A stretch of 64,000 nucleotides of DNA from UBA11795 sp964652755 (GCA_964652755.1 CAZZBP010000002.1:37312-101311), one strand, 5' to 3'. Positions 29,045 through 37,557 are shown, counted from the stretch's first letter. Notes: generated from the sequence alone by a model not told the origin. Program-made: numbers and translations.

Positions 29045-29953
29045 ATGAACAAGAAACTAACTGTAAGAATACCGGCGACGTCGGCGAATATGGGTCCGGG
29101 GTTCGATTGCTTGGGTATAGCTTTGGACATATGGAACACTGTATCTATACTGGAGGATTCGCCCGATTCTCCCGGAGTCAAGGTAGTTGGAAACGGACAG
29201 GGAGAATTATCGAGAAGCACAGATAATTTGATCTTCCAGAGTTTCTCTCATCTTTTTGATGAGCTTGGCGAAAAAACTCCAGACGTGACTCTAGAATGTG
29301 AGAATCAGATTCCACTTGCAAGAGGTATGGGTAGCAGTTCTGCTGCTTTGGTCGGAGGGCTATTTGCAGCAAACGAATATGCTGGTAAACCGCTCAGCCA
29401 ATTAGATTTACTCGAAATAGCAGCAGGCCTAGAAGGCCACCCTGACAATGTCGCATCGGCGCTTCTAGGAGGAATGCAGATTAGCGTATACGATGAGGGA
29501 CACATGGTGACAGCCAGTGTTTCTTTTCCAGAGTCTCTCTCTATCGTACTTTATGTGCCCGATACTCCCATGCCGACAGGGGAGGCTCGCGATTTATTGG
29601 ATTCGAATATATCGCGTTCTGAGGCAGTGTTTAATATTGGAAGGGCTGCTCTTCTTGTGCATGCTATGTCTACGGGGCAACTCGAATACCTCAGATATGC
29701 CACTCAAGATGTTCTTCACCAACCTGCTCGTCAAAAATTGTTTTTTCCAATGAAGAACATTATCAAAGCTGCTATGAATAGCGGTGGATTAGGTGCTTTT
29801 CTGTCTGGTTCAGGATCCACCGTTTTGGCTTTTTGTACCGATCGGGAATACACCATCGGTTATGAGATGGCTGATGCGGGGACGAAATCAGGTCTTAGTG
29901 GAGAGATAATTGTGACGAGCCCTACTTGTCGAGGAGCCTTTCTCTCAGCATGA
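29045..29953 (+). CDS. thrB: Homoserine kinase
   Basis: A 302-residue GHMP kinase that phosphorylates L-homoserine on the way to threonine. It begins MNKKLTVRIPATSANMGPGFDCLGIAL. The ATP loop is PLARGMGSSSAALVGG, and the C-terminal GLGAFLSGSGSTVLAF is the third GHMP motif. A TTG at 29018 would add 9 residues but lies upstream of the -10 box, so ATG 29045 is chosen. It is followed 10 bases later by lysC, forming a small aspartate-pathway operon. hom is 15 kb away and thrC is not in the window. Confidence 0.95.
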   Translation: MNKKLTVRIPATSANMGPGFDCLGIALDIWNTVSILEDSPDSPGVKVVGNGQGELSRSTDNLIFQSFSHLFDELGEKTPDVTLECENQIPLARGMGSSSAALVGGLFAANEYAGKPLSQLDLLEIAAGLEGHPDNVASALLGGMQISVYDEGHMVTASVSFPESLSIVLYVPDTPMPTGEARDLLDSNISRSEAVFNIGRAALLVHAMSTGQLEYLRYATQDVLHQPARQKLFFPMKNIIKAAMNSGGLGAFLSGSGSTVLAFCTDREYTIGYEMADAGTKSGLSGEIIVTSPTCRGAFLSA

Positions 29954-29963
29954 ATACACATAA

Positions 29964-31205
29964 TTGGTTAGAACTTTGCCACTTGTAGTACAGAAATATG
30001 GAGGATCTTCCCTTGCGACTCCGGAGTTGATTAAGAATGTAGCCGGTAGGATTGCGGCCAAGCAAAGTAGTGGGAAAGTGGTCGCTACGGTTTCGGCTAT
30101 GGGAAACTCAACAGACGATCTACTGGAATTGGCATCGGGCATATCGAACCGGCCCGACCCAAGAGAGTTGGATGTTCTTCTATCCACTGGAGAGCTCCAA
30201 TCTTGTGCTCTGGTTTCTATGGCTTTAAAGGCTTTAGGGGTGAAAGCTGTGAGTCTTAGTGGGGCACAAGCAGGGATTCGCACAAATGCTAGACATGGGA
30301 GAGCAAAGATTGCTGGATTAGATCCAGCACGTATAGAGGAAGAACTGGATCGCGGGAATGTAGTGGTTGTTGCTGGGTTTCAAGGTATTACAGATGAAAT
30401 GGATGTAACCACGCTCGGTAGGGGGGCATCAGATTTAACAGCTGTTGCACTTGCTGCGAGCCTCAAAGCAGATAGATGCGAGATATATACAGATGTTGAC
30501 GGCATCTATACGGCCGATCCAAGATTGGTACCCAAAGCCCGTAAGTTAAACGACATAGGGTTTGAGGAGATGTTGGAACTTGCTAGCTATGGGGCCAAAA
30601 TGAATCCCAGATCAATTGAACTCGGAATGGTTTATAACGTGCCTATCCTCGTAGCATCTAGCTTTGAAGACCTTCCAGGCACACTAATTCATGAGGGAGC
30701 AGATATGAATTATAGCGTGGGGGAAATGAGAAACAGAGTAAGGGGGATTGCTACAGAAAAGAACGTGGCCAAGATTACTGTTTATTCTGTAGTGGACAGG
30801 CCCGGTATAGCAGCAGCGCTTTTTGAACCTTTAGCAGACGCCGATATTAGTGTTGATATCATAGTTCAGAATGCAGGTGTCTCGGGAAGTACGGATCTCA
30901 CGTTTACGGTGGCAACCTCGGATCTAGATAGGTCTATGGAAGTTGTAGAGAAGGTTGCCGTGGATTTGGGCACCGACGAGGTTGATAGCTCTGCAGGTCT
31001 CGCTAAAGTGAGTATAGTTGGAACAGGAATGCAGGATGCTTCCGGATATGCTTCAAGAATGTTCAGTGCACTTTCTGAGGGCGGAATTAACATAGAGATG
31101 ATTACTACGTCTGAAATCCGTATTACATGCATTGTGGAAGAGGACAAGGTTGGTGTTGCGGCAAGGGTCTTACACGACGCATTCGAACTAGAAAAGGAAA
31201 GTTAA
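29964..31205 (+). CDS. lysC: Aspartate kinase
   Basis: A 413-residue aspartokinase for lysine, threonine and methionine synthesis. The kinase domain has VVQKYGGSSL at the N-terminus, TLGRGASDLTAVALAA and the Asp-rich CEIYTDVDGIYTADPR. Two C-terminal ACT domains (KITVYSVVDRPGIAAALF and KVSIVGTGMQDASGYASRMF) indicate allosteric feedback. The annotated TTG start could equally be TTG 29976, which gives the usual MPLVVQKYGG opening. It lies 10 bases behind thrB. The kinase is monofunctional, since hom is separate. Confidence 0.95.
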   Translation: MVRTLPLVVQKYGGSSLATPELIKNVAGRIAAKQSSGKVVATVSAMGNSTDDLLELASGISNRPDPRELDVLLSTGELQSCALVSMALKALGVKAVSLSGAQAGIRTNARHGRAKIAGLDPARIEEELDRGNVVVVAGFQGITDEMDVTTLGRGASDLTAVALAASLKADRCEIYTDVDGIYTADPRLVPKARKLNDIGFEEMLELASYGAKMNPRSIELGMVYNVPILVASSFEDLPGTLIHEGADMNYSVGEMRNRVRGIATEKNVAKITVYSVVDRPGIAAALFEPLADADISVDIIVQNAGVSGSTDLTFTVATSDLDRSMEVVEKVAVDLGTDEVDSSAGLAKVSIVGTGMQDASGYASRMFSALSEGGINIEMITTSEIRITCIVEEDKVGVAARVLHDAFELEKES

Positions 31206-31207
31206 CG

Positions 31208-31231
31208 CACATTTCTTAATTAAGAAATGTG
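31208..31231. repeat. 24-base perfect palindrome after lysC
   Basis: CACATTTCTTAA followed directly by its exact reverse complement, starting 3 bases after the lysC stop. As RNA it folds into a hairpin with a four-base AAUU turn. No U-run follows, so it is either a Rho-assisted terminator and 3'-end stabiliser or a protein-binding site. Confidence 0.65.
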
Positions 31232-31306
31232 TCGTGCAAGGTTTCGGCCATATTGCTCCGTTGCTTAGACAAGGCTGTCTAGTGCCAGAGGTAATGAGGA
31301 CTGTCA

Positions 31307-32050
31307 ATGCGTGAAGTTCAACTCTCAATCGTTATTCCTACCTTCAACGAATCTGACAGGATACTAGGTACTCTCGATAGTTTGAAGAGGTATCTTGAAT
31401 CTCGAGACTTTGTTTGGGAGATCGTACTGTCGGATGATGGCAGTTTAGACGACACCGTCGCCCTTGTTAAATCATGGTCCGCTGTAAACCTAAACCTGCA
31501 GGATGAGACTATGAGAATAATTCAGCTTAATCATCGCGGTAAAGGCTCGGCGGTACGACATGGCATGCTTCGAGCGGTTGGCGACATAAGAGTTATGTGT
31601 GATGCAGATCTTGCAATGTCCGCAGATCAAATTGACGGGTTTATTTCGAAGTTTAAGGAGGGATACGACATTGTTATAGGTTCCAGAGAAAAAACTGGGG
31701 CAAGGAGGTTTGATGAGCCGGTTTTACGGCACATTATGGGTAGAATATTTAACTGGTATGTCCGTTCCATAGCTGTAGGTGGGTTTCAAGACACTCAATG
31801 TGGCTATAAATGTTTTTCATCGAAAGCTGCAGAATCGCTATTTAGAATGCAGAAGCTGGATGGGTGGTGTTTCGATGTTGAAATACTTTTACTTGCTCGT
31901 AAGAATTCCATGAGAATATTTGAACTTCCCATTGATTGGTACCACAAAGAGAAAAGTAAAGTAACCTTGGGCGCGGCGTCAATCGAGATGGTAAGGGATA
32001 CGCTCTTGACCTCTATTAGGTATATGATCGGGTCATATAACAAGATTTGA
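31307..32050 (+). CDS. Family 2 glycosyltransferase, ALG5/dolichyl-phosphate glucosyltransferase-like
   Basis: A 247-residue GT2 enzyme with a GT-A fold. It opens LSIVIPTFNESDRILGTLDSL, has SDDGSLDDT for nucleotide binding, LNHRGKGSAVRHGMLRA, and the DAD metal motif (MCDADLAMS). The later DTQCGYKCFSS matches the DTQCGFK signature of the polyprenyl-phosphate glucosyl/mannosyl transferase group. It likely loads a sugar onto a lipid phosphate carrier at the membrane. ATG 31307 has GAGG about 14 bases upstream. The next gene is a second GT2, so the two may act in one glycoconjugate pathway. Confidence 0.88.
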   Translation: MREVQLSIVIPTFNESDRILGTLDSLKRYLESRDFVWEIVLSDDGSLDDTVALVKSWSAVNLNLQDETMRIIQLNHRGKGSAVRHGMLRAVGDIRVMCDADLAMSADQIDGFISKFKEGYDIVIGSREKTGARRFDEPVLRHIMGRIFNWYVRSIAVGGFQDTQCGYKCFSSKAAESLFRMQKLDGWCFDVEILLLARKNSMRIFELPIDWYHKEKSKVTLGAASIEMVRDTLLTSIRYMIGSYNKI

Positions 32051-32089
32051 GGGCATTACTATAGTGAGCATTTTCCAACTTTTGTTCAA

Positions 32090-32869
32090 TTGGAGATGCT
32101 TGTGAGGAGTTTAAGTTATGAGAACGAGTACTCTTCTTGCAAATCAGTCTGCGTGGTCGTGCCGACTTATAACGAGTCTGAAAATCTCTCTGAACTGACT
32201 GAAAGAATTTTTTCACTAAACCTTCCACGTTTATCAGTTTTAATTGTTGATGATAATTCACCGGACTGCACGGCCGAAACTGCGTGGAGGCTCTCCTTAC
32301 AATACGAAGGGGCAATCCAAGTTCTTCATAGGAAAACGAGAAACGGTTTGGGAACAGCATATATAGAAGGTTTCCAAAGTGCCTTGGCCAAGGGATATGA
32401 GATTATTGTACAGATGGATGCGGACCTGTCCCACAGGCCAGAATATTTGCCTCAAATGATAGATCTTCTTCGAGAATATGATGTGGTTGTTGGATCTAGA
32501 TACATTGATAAAAGTAGTACAGATAGTGAATGGGGTATTCACCGAAAGATTCTAAGTTTTTGTGGAAATTTGGGAATTAGATGGATTTCAGGTATCCAAG
32601 CAAATGATGTTACTTCCGGATTTAAGGCTTTTTGTGCAGGGACTTTGAAAGAAATAGACTGGACCAAAATAAGGAGTTCTGGATTTGGATTTCAAGCGGA
32701 AATCGCTTTTCATTGTGAGAAAAACGGACTTAAAGTTTTAGAGTACCCGATTGTATTCGAAGAAAGAACTCGTGGAAAATCAAAAATGTCTCTTGCAATT
32801 ATTTGTGAAGCTGTCTACATAATTCTCTCACTTCGAGCCAATTTCCTATTTCGACAAAAGTCAAAATAG
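32090..32869 (+). CDS. Polyprenol-phosphate mannosyltransferase-like GT2 (Dpm1 type)
   Basis: A 259-residue GT2 similar to dolichol/polyprenol monophosphomannose synthases. Motifs are CVVVPTYNESENLSELTERI, VLIVDDNSPDCT, RNGLGTAYIEGF, the DAD-type VQMDADLSH and DVVVGSRYI. EERTRGKSKMSL near the end is characteristic of the Dpm1 group. It has no C-terminal membrane domain. The open frame starts at TTG 32090, but GTG 32102 with GGAG 6 bases upstream is the better start. The product would supply lipid-linked mannose for glycosylation, by inference. Confidence 0.88.
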   Translation: MEMLVRSLSYENEYSSCKSVCVVVPTYNESENLSELTERIFSLNLPRLSVLIVDDNSPDCTAETAWRLSLQYEGAIQVLHRKTRNGLGTAYIEGFQSALAKGYEIIVQMDADLSHRPEYLPQMIDLLREYDVVVGSRYIDKSSTDSEWGIHRKILSFCGNLGIRWISGIQANDVTSGFKAFCAGTLKEIDWTKIRSSGFGFQAEIAFHCEKNGLKVLEYPIVFEERTRGKSKMSLAIICEAVYIILSLRANFLFRQKSK

Positions 32870-32880
32870 GTCTATTTTGA
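32861..32880. terminator. Palindromic hairpin overlapping the GT2 stop codon
   Basis: TCAAAATAG-GT-CTATTTTGA, with perfect 9-base arms, overlaps the TAG stop at 32867-32869. It can form a 3' hairpin. No long U-run follows, so termination efficiency is uncertain. Confidence 0.45.
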
Positions 32881-32966
32881 CACGGGAAAGGTATTGAACT
32901 ATCTAAATCATGCTTATTAGAATGCCGACACTTCTATAGAAGAATGATCTGATAAAGGTAGTAAAC

Positions 32967-33995
32967 GTGAAGGCAAAAAAACTTTCAGGGCTTTTAGAAT
33001 TCAGAAAAGAGCGTACTAAAGAAGCCTTGAAGCTGGCTCAGTACGGACTTTGGGAAGACGCAGAAGATTTCACTCTCCAGATTATCGATCGTCTAACAGG
33101 AGACTATGTAGCTCACAGTAGACTTGCCGATTCTCTCATGAGACAAGGAAGGGAATCGGAAGCGGCCGAGCATTATCAAGTAGCTACGGGATTGGAAAAA
33201 GCGAAAAACGACCGTAATAAGAAAGCTGTTAAGCTCGCCATGCAGTCTTCGTGGAAGGATGCTGCAGAGGTGAATGAAATTTTTATAGAGGACTGCTGTT
33301 GGGACATGGAGGCCTTCAATCGGCTGGGTAAGGCATTGATGGAATTAGGTAAGAATAAAAAAGCAACTGAGGCGTTCCGGTGTGCTTTGGCTATTTCCCC
33401 TAACAGTGCCATAGCGTCGAAAAACCTTGCAAGGTTAGAAAAATTATCGGGTGTTAAGAATGGGACCCCAGTAAAGGTCGGTGCCAGCGCCCGGACCTTT
33501 ATCGAAGAGAGTGGTAAAACTGGGGTAACTAAACTGGTGAACATTCCACGAGGTACAGATCTAACCTATTTGATCGCTGGCCATTCCGTGGCTTTAGTAC
33601 TTTCGGAAAAAGGCATTCGAGTGAAGGATGAATTGTCATCCGAAATAGGAAGTTTAGAGCCCAAGATAGGCATCCGACTGCATCGTTTAATAAAGGGAGG
33701 TAATCGCTATGAGGCAAGTATTACTAGCGTGTTAAAGGATGAAGTATCCCTGATAATTCATGAAACATACAGAGACCCTACCCAAGCAACGACGCCTTCT
33801 TTCTCGGGCAAGGCCGACGGGTTACCAATGATTCCCAACGGATCGATTGGCTATAGTATTAATGATGCTGGTAAATTGGCGGATTTGAAAGACTGGTCTA
33901 GCGATGATACAGAATCAGGAGACGAAGACGTTTTCTCTCCTATGTTACCTAAACTAATTTCCGGAGATTCTTCCCTTGATGAACAAGACTATTAA
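32967..33995 (+). CDS. TPR-repeat protein of unknown function
   Basis: A 342-residue soluble protein. Residues about 1-155 contain tetratricopeptide-like helices (AVKLAMQSSWKDAAEVNE, AFNRLGKALMELGKNKKATEAFRCALAISPN). The middle (near 180-290) is a beta-rich region resembling a ribosome- or nucleic-acid-associated domain (GIRLHRLIKGGNRYEASITSVLKDEVSLIIHETYRDP). The acidic tail ends LISGDSSLDEQDY. GTG start at 32967. It is probably an adaptor or scaffold. The last bases overlap the convergent 97-residue gene. Confidence 0.75.
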   Translation: MKAKKLSGLLEFRKERTKEALKLAQYGLWEDAEDFTLQIIDRLTGDYVAHSRLADSLMRQGRESEAAEHYQVATGLEKAKNDRNKKAVKLAMQSSWKDAAEVNEIFIEDCCWDMEAFNRLGKALMELGKNKKATEAFRCALAISPNSAIASKNLARLEKLSGVKNGTPVKVGASARTFIEESGKTGVTKLVNIPRGTDLTYLIAGHSVALVLSEKGIRVKDELSSEIGSLEPKIGIRLHRLIKGGNRYEASITSVLKDEVSLIIHETYRDPTQATTPSFSGKADGLPMIPNGSIGYSINDAGKLADLKDWSSDDTESGDEDVFSPMLPKLISGDSSLDEQDY

Positions 33996-34285
33996 CCAGA
34001 TAGTTCTTTCTGGTCACTGTCTGGTTCTGGGTCTAAAGTTATGACATCTCTGGATCTGAAATAGATCCCCCATTTTTGCATTAGTGTTCTAATCCTTTTG
34101 TCATCGAGATCGGTCATTTCTTTGAAGAATCCTGCCAGCGCATGAGCGTGAATCAGATTGTCCGCACATACCCAGTTTCCCTCCGCCGAAACTACATAAA
34201 TAAGGCCGTTTTGGTGTTCGCACTGCAGCTCAACACGCTTTGTGCCACCACTGCCCTCGCGAACGTTCATTCCAAGATCTGCCAT
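33992..34285 (-). CDS. Small hypothetical protein, 97 residues
   Basis: Not recognised. A soluble acidic protein, MADLGMNVREGSGG onward, with two Cys and no membrane segment. The C-terminus DVITLDPEPDSDQKELSG is charged. The ATG at 34285 has AGAGAG upstream (rc of 34289-34296). It is convergent with the TPR gene by a four-base overlap. A 6-bp hairpin at 33995-34014 (ACCAGA/TCTGGT) could end transcription from both sides. The coding call rests on sensible composition and the lack of a competing ORF. Confidence 0.6.
   Translation of the reverse strand: MADLGMNVREGSGGTKRVELQCEHQNGLIYVVSAEGNWVCADNLIHAHALAGFFKEMTDLDDKRIRTLMQKWGIYFRSRDVITLDPEPDSDQKELSG
33995..34014. terminator. Hairpin between convergent genes
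   Basis: ACCAGA (33995-34000) pairs with TCTGGT (34009-34014) around an 8-base T-rich loop at the junction of two convergent genes. It is short and low-confidence as a terminator. Confidence 0.35.
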
Positions 34286-34384
34286 AATGTCTCTCTGAAT
34301 TAATTCCTATTTAAATTCATGATTTAGGTCAATTGTATCTGGGATCATTAATTTTGTGGTCGAAATTATTGTTTCAGGCACCGC

Positions 34385-34393
34385 TGATATAAT
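34385..34393 (+). promoter_or_regulatory. Extended -10 promoter of the MBL-fold gene
   Basis: TGA-TATAAT, the same extended -10 as upstream of ccmC. Transcription would begin near 34400, leaving about 49 bases to the ATG at 34449. Since it lies inside the longer open frame that starts at 34356, it argues for the later start. Confidence 0.55.
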
Positions 34394-34448
34394 TCGGTCT
34401 CGGAACTTACTGACGAAAACCAACCTTTTTGTTCGGGGAGGCAAATTA

Positions 34449-35090
34449 ATGACACCTCATGTTACAGATGGCAATCTGCATATATATAAAGTCAAGTGTG
34501 GCCCATACGACAACAATGCTTATATTGTTATGTGTTCGAAGACTAGGGAAAGCATAGTTATAGATACCCCTGCTGAACCGGGAGAACTGATAGCGATTGC
34601 TTCCACAACCAATGTAAAAGCCATATTGATAACGCACAACCACATGGATCACTTGCTAGGTTTCGAAGAAGTAACATCTGAAATTTCAGCTCCTGTTGGG
34701 ATTGGAAGCCCCGACGCTGCTGTCCTTCCGAGAGAGCCAGATTTTCTTCTAGAGAACGGGTGTGAGGTGGTAGCTGGTAACGAGGTGTTGATGCCTATAT
34801 TCACTCCGGGACATACTGACGGGTCAACTTGTTTGTGGACAGGGACTCATTTGTTTACAGGCGACACGCTGTTTCCGGGAGGACCGGGGAAAAGCCGTTC
34901 GCCTGAGGCATTGTCTCAGTTGATTGAAAGCATTAAGTCCAATCTTCTTACCCTGCCCCAGGGAATAAATTTTTATCCTGGCCATGGAGATGACGGTAGT
35001 CTTGATGTAACAAAAGAAGAGTACAAGGTATATTCGTCTAAAGAACACCCAGCTGACCTTTGTGGTGATGTTGAATGGCTCAAGAATTGA
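34449..35090 (+). CDS. MBL-fold metallo-hydrolase, glyoxalase II-like
   Basis: A 213-residue metallo-beta-lactamase-fold hydrolase. Zinc ligands are the HxHxDH motif (THNHMDHLLG), His in PGHTDGS, Asp in TGDTLF and His in YPGHGDD. NNAYIVMCSKTRESIVIDTPAEP is the usual first half. This subgroup includes hydroxyacylglutathione hydrolases and persulfide dioxygenase-like enzymes acting on thioesters. The start is ATG 34449, 7 bases after GGGGAGG, not the upstream GTG at 34356. It overlaps the CPBP gene by 29 bases. Confidence 0.9.
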   Translation: MTPHVTDGNLHIYKVKCGPYDNNAYIVMCSKTRESIVIDTPAEPGELIAIASTTNVKAILITHNHMDHLLGFEEVTSEISAPVGIGSPDAAVLPREPDFLLENGCEVVAGNEVLMPIFTPGHTDGSTCLWTGTHLFTGDTLFPGGPGKSRSPEALSQLIESIKSNLLTLPQGINFYPGHGDDGSLDVTKEEYKVYSSKEHPADLCGDVEWLKN

Positions 35091-35775
35091 AGTCTTAGAC
35101 GAAATATACTTGGAACAGGGCCAGATTTTATTAAAGGGCTTTTTCGTCTTATTTGTTACGTATGCTTTGATTGTTGCGTTGCGACTAGTTTTTGGCGTGA
35201 GCCCGGCGGAAAGCACTTATTCCGCTCTTCTTCCTTGGGTTCTGTCGCTTCCCCAGTTGGCGCTGTTGGTATTTGTGTGGCAGGTTCGCGTCCGCCGTAA
35301 GTCGTCGTGGAAAGCTATAGGGTTTTGCAGCCCTAATCTTCAAGCTAGTTATCAATTATCATTATTATGCGTCCCGCTCAACCTTATTTTGGCTGCATCT
35401 TACGCCTATGGAGCCCTTCGATTAGGTGTCGATTTATTGTTAACTCCCATGGTGCCGAAGGATATTTTGGGAGACGGATTAATGGTTATTGTAAATCTGG
35501 TTGCTATAGTCGTATGGGTGCCAGTAGTAGAGGAGATATTTTTTCGGGGATTCCTACTAAAAACTATGCTAGAAAGGCACAGTGTTTATGTGGCGATTCC
35601 TGCTTCATCCCTACTCTTTGCTCTTCTGCACGGACATTTAGGACTCCTAGTGCCGGTGTTATTAAGTTCTATCGTCATTTCGATATTGTATATACACACC
35701 CGGTCTTTATTGCCCCCGATTCTTGCTCACTCGACGCAAAACCTGGTGGTTTCTGTGGTTGCGGTGTCAGCCTGA
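35062..35775 (+). CDS. CPBP family intramembrane metalloprotease
   Basis: A 237-residue membrane protein with about seven helices and the CPBP/CAAX-protease motifs. These are EEIFFRGFL (E-E-x3-R), LLFALLHGHLG (F-x3-H) and PPILAHSTQNLVV (H-x3-N). These Glu-His intramembrane proteases process prenylated or membrane peptides, and bacterial members are linked to self-immunity. The start could be GTG 35062 or ATG 35068, both inside the end of the MBL gene, implying coupled translation. The reason for the pairing is unclear. Confidence 0.88.
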   Translation: MVMLNGSRIEVLDEIYLEQGQILLKGFFVLFVTYALIVALRLVFGVSPAESTYSALLPWVLSLPQLALLVFVWQVRVRRKSSWKAIGFCSPNLQASYQLSLLCVPLNLILAASYAYGALRLGVDLLLTPMVPKDILGDGLMVIVNLVAIVVWVPVVEEIFFRGFLLKTMLERHSVYVAIPASSLLFALLHGHLGLLVPVLLSSIVISILYIHTRSLLPPILAHSTQNLVVSVVAVSA

Positions 35776-35853
35776 ATTGAGGAAAATGGGGAACGAGTCA
35801 GGGTGAAAACTTTTTTACGACATTAGCCTTATGAATTTCGCACGGATGCTTTT

Positions 35854-36642
35854 TTGAAAAACAGAATCGATTACTGCCTAGAAAAAATTAAGTCAGAAAA
35901 CAGGTCAGCGTTGGTTCCCTATCTCACTGTCGGCTATCCCCGTGCCAGCATATCTGAGAGTTTAGCTACTGCCATTCTTGCCAATGGTGCTGATATGCTG
36001 GAACTCGGGATTCCATTCAGCGATCCTTTAGCGGATGGCCCTACAATTCAGATGACTAGTTTCCACGCATTGAAAAATGGAACAAACGTACAGACAGCAA
36101 TTGATACGGTGACCGGATTACGTTCAACAGATATTGAAGCCCCTCTAGTATTCATGGGATATTTCAACCCTTTCCTGCAATATGGGATTTCAAGATTCTT
36201 GAGAGTTGCATCTGATGCTGGTCTTGATGGGCTAATTGTTCCGGACCTGCCTTCCGAAGAATCCAAGTTAATTGCAGCTGAATCAAGGAACGTAGGGATT
36301 CATCTAATTCCACTATTAGCACCAACCAGCACCGACGAACGCATAGAATCCGCTTGTTCAGAAGCTGGTGGGTTCATTTATTGTGTTAGTTTGACTGGTG
36401 TTACTGGGGCTCGAAGTCGACTGTCTACCGGTGTGGAAATGCTTGTAAAGCGTATTCGCAAATATACTAATTTGCCGGTGCTTGTCGGGTTTGGTGTATC
36501 TAGCAAAGAAGATGTTGATAGGATTGGTAAATTCGCTGATGGTGCTGTGGTAGGAAGTGCCCTTCTGGACGCTATATGTAAATCAAAAGAAGGTGAAGAA
36601 ATTGAAGTTGCTTCTAGCTTTATCAATGGATTGGTAACCTAG
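35854..36642 (+). CDS. trpA: Tryptophan synthase alpha chain
   Basis: A 262-residue TIM-barrel enzyme that releases indole from indole-3-glycerol phosphate. Catalytic Glu is in ADMLELGIPFSDPLADGPTIQ (E49 equivalent) and Asp in GLIVPDLPSEE (D60 equivalent lies in the PFSDPLADG segment). The phosphate loop is at VGFGVSSKEDV and GAVVGSALL. It starts with TTG. No trpB or other trp gene is beside it. Instead aroH follows 36 bases later, giving an aromatic pair. A hairpin begins at its stop codon. Confidence 0.95.
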   Translation: MKNRIDYCLEKIKSENRSALVPYLTVGYPRASISESLATAILANGADMLELGIPFSDPLADGPTIQMTSFHALKNGTNVQTAIDTVTGLRSTDIEAPLVFMGYFNPFLQYGISRFLRVASDAGLDGLIVPDLPSEESKLIAAESRNVGIHLIPLLAPTSTDERIESACSEAGGFIYCVSLTGVTGARSRLSTGVEMLVKRIRKYTNLPVLVGFGVSSKEDVDRIGKFADGAVVGSALLDAICKSKEGEEIEVASSFINGLVT

Positions 36643-36655
36643 ACTTCGGGGTCTA
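36640..36655 (+). terminator. Short hairpin beginning at the trpA stop codon
   Basis: TAGACT-TCGG-GGTCTA forms a six-pair stem (last pair U-G) starting with the trpA TAG. aroH follows, so it may act as an intercistronic processing or partial-termination hairpin rather than a full terminator. Confidence 0.4.
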
Positions 36656-36678
36656 AATTAAGAGGGACGGATAGCTAT

Positions 36679-37056
36679 ATGTCTAGAGTCAGGGCTATAA
36701 GAGGGGCAACCACTTCTTACGAGAATACTAAGGATGGGATCGTGGAAGCTACCTTGGAAATGATAGGGGCATTGGTTGAAGCAAATGATTTGCAAACTGA
36801 AGATGTTATAAGTGCGTTTTTCACGACCACTAAAGACTTGAATGCCGAATTTCCTGCAGTCGCTGCTCGAAAATTCGGCTGGGTTGATGTTGCGTTGATG
36901 AACGCTCATGAAATGTTCGTTTCGGATGCTCAGGAAAGATGTATCAGAGTAATGGTTCATGTACATTCTGAAAAATCTCCTAAGGAGATAAATAATGTCT
37001 ATTTAAGGGACGCTATTAACCTTAGAAAACGCGGATTTGAGGATGAGGATCAATAA
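36679..37056 (+). CDS. aroH: Chorismate mutase, AroH class
   Basis: A 125-residue monofunctional chorismate mutase of the trimeric AroH fold, making prephenate for Phe and Tyr. It opens RVRAIRGATTSYENTKDGI (active-site Arg near residue 8). Other family segments are VISAFFTTTKDLNAEFPAVAARKFGW, NAHEMFV and ERCIRVMVHVH (catalytic Arg), and NNVYLRDAINLR, which includes the conserved YLR. AroH-type enzymes occur in Bacillus, cyanobacteria, actinobacteria and Chloroflexota. It follows trpA and is probably co-transcribed. Full length. Confidence 0.95.
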   Translation: MSRVRAIRGATTSYENTKDGIVEATLEMIGALVEANDLQTEDVISAFFTTTKDLNAEFPAVAARKFGWVDVALMNAHEMFVSDAQERCIRVMVHVHSEKSPKEINNVYLRDAINLRKRGFEDEDQ

Positions 37057-37069
37057 TAGCTCTATTATT
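37052..37069. terminator. Palindrome spanning both stops of aroH and the VOC gene
   Basis: AATAATAG-CT-CTATTATT, with perfect 8-base arms, contains the stop of aroH (37054-37056) and overlaps the convergent stop of the VOC gene. It is well placed as a bidirectional hairpin. Confidence 0.5.
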
Positions 37070-37448
37070 CCTGTCTTTCTGTAGGTTGTTGTAAAAGTTG
37101 AATAATATTACCGTCCGGGTCCTTGAAAGTCGCTACTTTGCCCCCCCAGTGTTCCCGTTCCGGTTCTCTTAAGAATCTTACTCCCATGGATTTCAACCTT
37201 TCCGTTGTGGCTTTGATATCCTGAACATTGAAATTCATCATGATCCTATAAGGGTCGATTGCGTCTCCCGACACAGAAGAATGTTTTCCTAGACTGAATC
37301 TCACGCTGTAGGGTCCCATATCCCATTTGAATGCTACGAAGTCATCGCGTATCGAATGTGGATCCAAACCCATTGTCTTCTGATAGAAATACGAAAGACG
37401 ATCAAGATTTTCTGTCCAAACTATAACCCCAGAAAGATTCTCTATCAT
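37065..37448 (-). CDS. VOC-family glyoxalase/bleomycin-resistance-like protein
   Basis: A 127-residue vicinal-oxygen-chelate protein with two beta-alpha-beta-beta-beta modules. The first is GVIVWTENLDRLSYFYQKTMGLDP, the second MMNFNVQDIKATTERLKSMGV followed by GGKVATFKDPDGNIIQLLQ. The Glu-like metal position at the end is Gln (IQLLQ), so it may not be a canonical metal enzyme. ATG 37448 has AGGAGAG upstream. Divergent from the small RNA candidate. Substrate unknown. Confidence 0.85.
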   Translation of the reverse strand: MIENLSGVIVWTENLDRLSYFYQKTMGLDPHSIRDDFVAFKWDMGPYSVRFSLGKHSSVSGDAIDPYRIMMNFNVQDIKATTERLKSMGVRFLREPEREHWGGKVATFKDPDGNIIQLLQQPTERQE

Positions 37449-37521
37449 GGTGAATTCACTCTCCTACGTGTCTCGATGATGCTCAATTACAAGGATCTCT
37501 CAATTTAATGTCATTTACCTG

Positions 37522-37551
37522 TTCATTAGATTCTCTGATGATAGGTATAAT
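37522..37551 (+). promoter_or_regulatory. Promoter of a candidate small RNA
   Basis: A perfect -10 TATAAT (37546-37551) with a weak -35 TTCATT (37522-37527) and 18-base spacing. It points toward a region with no long ORF that ends in a strong intrinsic terminator. Predicted transcription start is near 37558. Confidence 0.55.
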
Positions 37552-37557
37552 ACTTTT

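Noticed and set aside
34356..34448. 31-codon extension of the MBL-fold gene
   Set aside because: The -10 box lies within it and GGGGAGG precedes ATG 34449.
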